Assembly (NCBI GenBank): GCA_030618495.1
Contig: JAUXDE010000041.1
Location: 1-13,842 of the forward strand
Reading direction: 5' to 3'
DNA from: Clostridia bacterium
GTDB taxonomy: Bacteria; UBA6262; WVXT01; JAUXBS01
DNA length: 13,842 nt
This document shows positions 12,570 through 13,842 of the stretch, in pieces. The position numbers were made by a program, and so were the translations under genes. Numbering within the stretch: position 1 is the stretch's first letter; the number at the start of each line of letters is the position of its first letter. Below the pieces are notes generated by a model, which made no database searches, was not told where the DNA came from, and worked only from the letters and a program-made list of their open reading frames with translations.

Positions 12570-13842
12570 ATGAGTAAATTAATTCTGGTATTATTCTTTT
12601 TATCCGGTGCATGCGGCCTGATCCATGAAGTTGTCTGGACCCGTTTGCTCAGCCATGTCTTTGGCACTACGGTATATGCAGTAAGTACCGTTCTTGCTGC
12701 ATACATGGCAGGTCTTGCACTCGGTTCCTATCTTTTTGGGAAAATTATAGATAAATACGACAGGCCTTTGAAGATGTTCGGGATTCTTGAAGCGGGTATA
12801 GGAATAACTGCCTTGCTGGTCCCCTATTTCTTTAATGTATTAGGGAACATATATGTTGTTTTTCATTCAGTAAATAATAATTATGTTTTCTCAATAATTA
12901 GGTTTTTAACATCATTCCTTGTCCTTATGATTCCTACAACACTGATGGGGGGAACGTTACCTGTTTTAAGTAAGTATTTTATAAAGAAGTCTAACAGGCT
13001 TGCTTCAAATATGGGCACGATTTACAGTGTAAATACTTTTGGAGCTATGGCAGGCAGTTTAATTGCTGGTTTTATACTAATAGAAAACATCGGTATTGGC
13101 AACACAATTATTCTTGCAAGCGTAACAAACCTTATTATAGCGGGTATAGTTCTAAGGGTAAAAGTCAAGGATAAGGTTCCTGCCATACAGAATTATAAGC
13201 CAGAACAAGTAATATCTGAAAAGTATCCTCGGTGGATTGGAAATATAATCCTTTTTGTATTTGCTATTTCGGGATTCTGTGCGCTTGCCTATGAAGTATT
13301 ATGGTCAAGAATTCTGGTTTATGCTCTGCGTAGTTTAACCTATTCCTTTACACTTATGCTTTCCACGGTTTTGTTAGGTATTGCACTCGGCAGTTACCTT
13401 TTTTCAAAAATTATTGATAGGAATAAGCATCTGCTTACAACCCTTGGTTTGCTCGAGGCAATGATAGGCCTTGTTGTTTTTTTGGGAATGCTCGGATTTG
13501 GCAGTGTTAGTAAGTTCTGCTTCTATTCAGGGGATAACTGGCTAACCTGGATAATTATCAGGTTTATTGCCTGTTCTTTAATAATGCTATTACCTGCAAT
13601 GCTTATGGGCGGGGCTTTCCCGCTGGTAGGTAAAATATATGTAAACAGTATAAAGAAAATAGGCAAATCAACTGCAAACATGTATTCTGTAAATACCGTT
13701 GGAGCAATAATCGGTTCACTTGTAGCAGGTTTTATAATGATTCCCCTTTTTGGTGTCCAGAAAAGCATTTTCATTTTTGGTCTTGTGAATATTATTGGCG
13801 GCTTAGTTGTAATAATGCTTGATAATTCTACAGGCAAGAAGT
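12570..13842 (+). CDS. Spermidine-synthase-like polytopic membrane protein (3' end outside window)
   Basis: This frame runs without a stop from ATG 12570 to the window edge, giving 424 visible residues. It is built from two homologous halves about 220 residues apart: SGACGLIHEVVWTR (12-25) versus SGFCALAYEVLWSR (234-247), IPTTLMGGTLPVLSK (121-135) versus LPAMLMGGAFPLVGK (341-355), and IYSVNTFGAMAGSLIAGF (151-168) versus MYSVNTVGAIIGSLVAGF (371-388). Each half has about six or seven hydrophobic helices. These motifs are characteristic of the membrane part of the 'fused MFS/spermidine synthase' family, in which a spermidine-synthase-like Rossmann domain may follow. That domain is not within the visible part, so enzymatic activity cannot be claimed. 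The substrate is unknown. It has its own promoter and lies just beyond repeat copy C. Confidence 0.85.
   Translation, partial: MSKLILVLFFLSGACGLIHEVVWTRLLSHVFGTTVYAVSTVLAAYMAGLALGSYLFGKIIDKYDRPLKMFGILEAGIGITALLVPYFFNVLGNIYVVFHSVNNNYVFSIIRFLTSFLVLMIPTTLMGGTLPVLSKYFIKKSNRLASNMGTIYSVNTFGAMAGSLIAGFILIENIGIGNTIILASVTNLIIAGIVLRVKVKDKVPAIQNYKPEQVISEKYPRWIGNIILFVFAISGFCALAYEVLWSRILVYALRSLTYSFTLMLSTVLLGIALGSYLFSKIIDRNKHLLTTLGLLEAMIGLVVFLGMLGFGSVSKFCFYSGDNWLTWIIIRFIACSLIMLLPAMLMGGAFPLVGKIYVNSIKKIGKSTANMYSVNTVGAIIGSLVAGFIMIPLFGVQKSIFIFGLVNIIGGLVVIMLDNSTGKK

Noticed and set aside
13523-13837. 104-residue minus-strand frame at the window end.
   Set aside because: It is antisense to the clear membrane-protein gene with two conserved halves, so it is a shadow.

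Overview
This window is a slice of a bacterial chromosome with moderately low GC content. It comes from a free-living-type genome with phospholipid synthesis, methyl-directed-style mismatch repair and c-di-GMP signalling. The gene order mutS, (PilZ), mutL, miaA, hflX, pgsA, gpsA, HU, merR, together with a MutL that carries its own endonuclease motif, points to a bacterium outside the MutH-containing Gammaproteobacteria. An uncultivated lineage (Omnitrophota-, Elusimicrobiota- or Firestonebacteria-like) would fit, but the window alone cannot fix the taxonomy and this assignment is low confidence.

Region 1 (1-9715) is a dense housekeeping block, all on the + strand. A small LapA-like membrane protein is followed by mutS, a PilZ-domain protein with a C-terminal cysteine cluster, and mutL. 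From mutL onward the genes are packed with gaps of 3-6 bp or overlaps of 8-14 bp: mutL, miaA, hflX, pgsA, gpsA, a HU/IHF-type DNA-binding protein and a MerR-type regulator. This is almost certainly one transcription unit. It combines mismatch repair (MutS/MutL), tRNA modification (MiaA), ribosome-associated GTPase function (HflX), the first steps of glycerophospholipid synthesis (GpsA makes sn-glycerol-3-phosphate, PgsA makes phosphatidylglycerophosphate) and nucleoid/transcription control (HU, MerR). It matches the E. coli order mutL-miaA-hfq-hflX with hfq missing.

Region 2 (9716-12569) is different: sparse, AT-rich and repeat-laden. Three direct copies (A, B, C) of a dispersed repeat lie at about 9787-9880, 10732-10847 and 12260-12403. 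They bracket two accessory modules: a BrnT-type toxin with a CopG/BrnA-type antitoxin (9984-10557), and a AAA ATPase of the DUF4143 class (11114-12280). Each module has a near-consensus sigma-70 promoter very close to the start codon, implying short-leader or leaderless mRNAs. Inside the repeat is a decameric tandem unit present 3, 1 and 4 times in copies A, B and C. Copy C supplies the last six codons and the stop of the ATPase gene. A 15-bp perfect inverted repeat lies upstream of the ATPase.

Region 3 (12570-13842) is the 5' part of a polytopic membrane protein with two homologous halves. It resembles the membrane portion of fused spermidine-synthase-like transporters and runs off the window end. 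A 12-codon upstream ORF starts at the predicted transcription start of its promoter.

The housekeeping genes are ordinary. The points worth a second look are the repeat-delimited accessory array, the unit-number variation inside the repeat, the leaderless promoter architecture, and the PilZ protein with a Cys cluster inserted between mutS and mutL. No clearly new defence or mobile system could be demonstrated from sequence alone.
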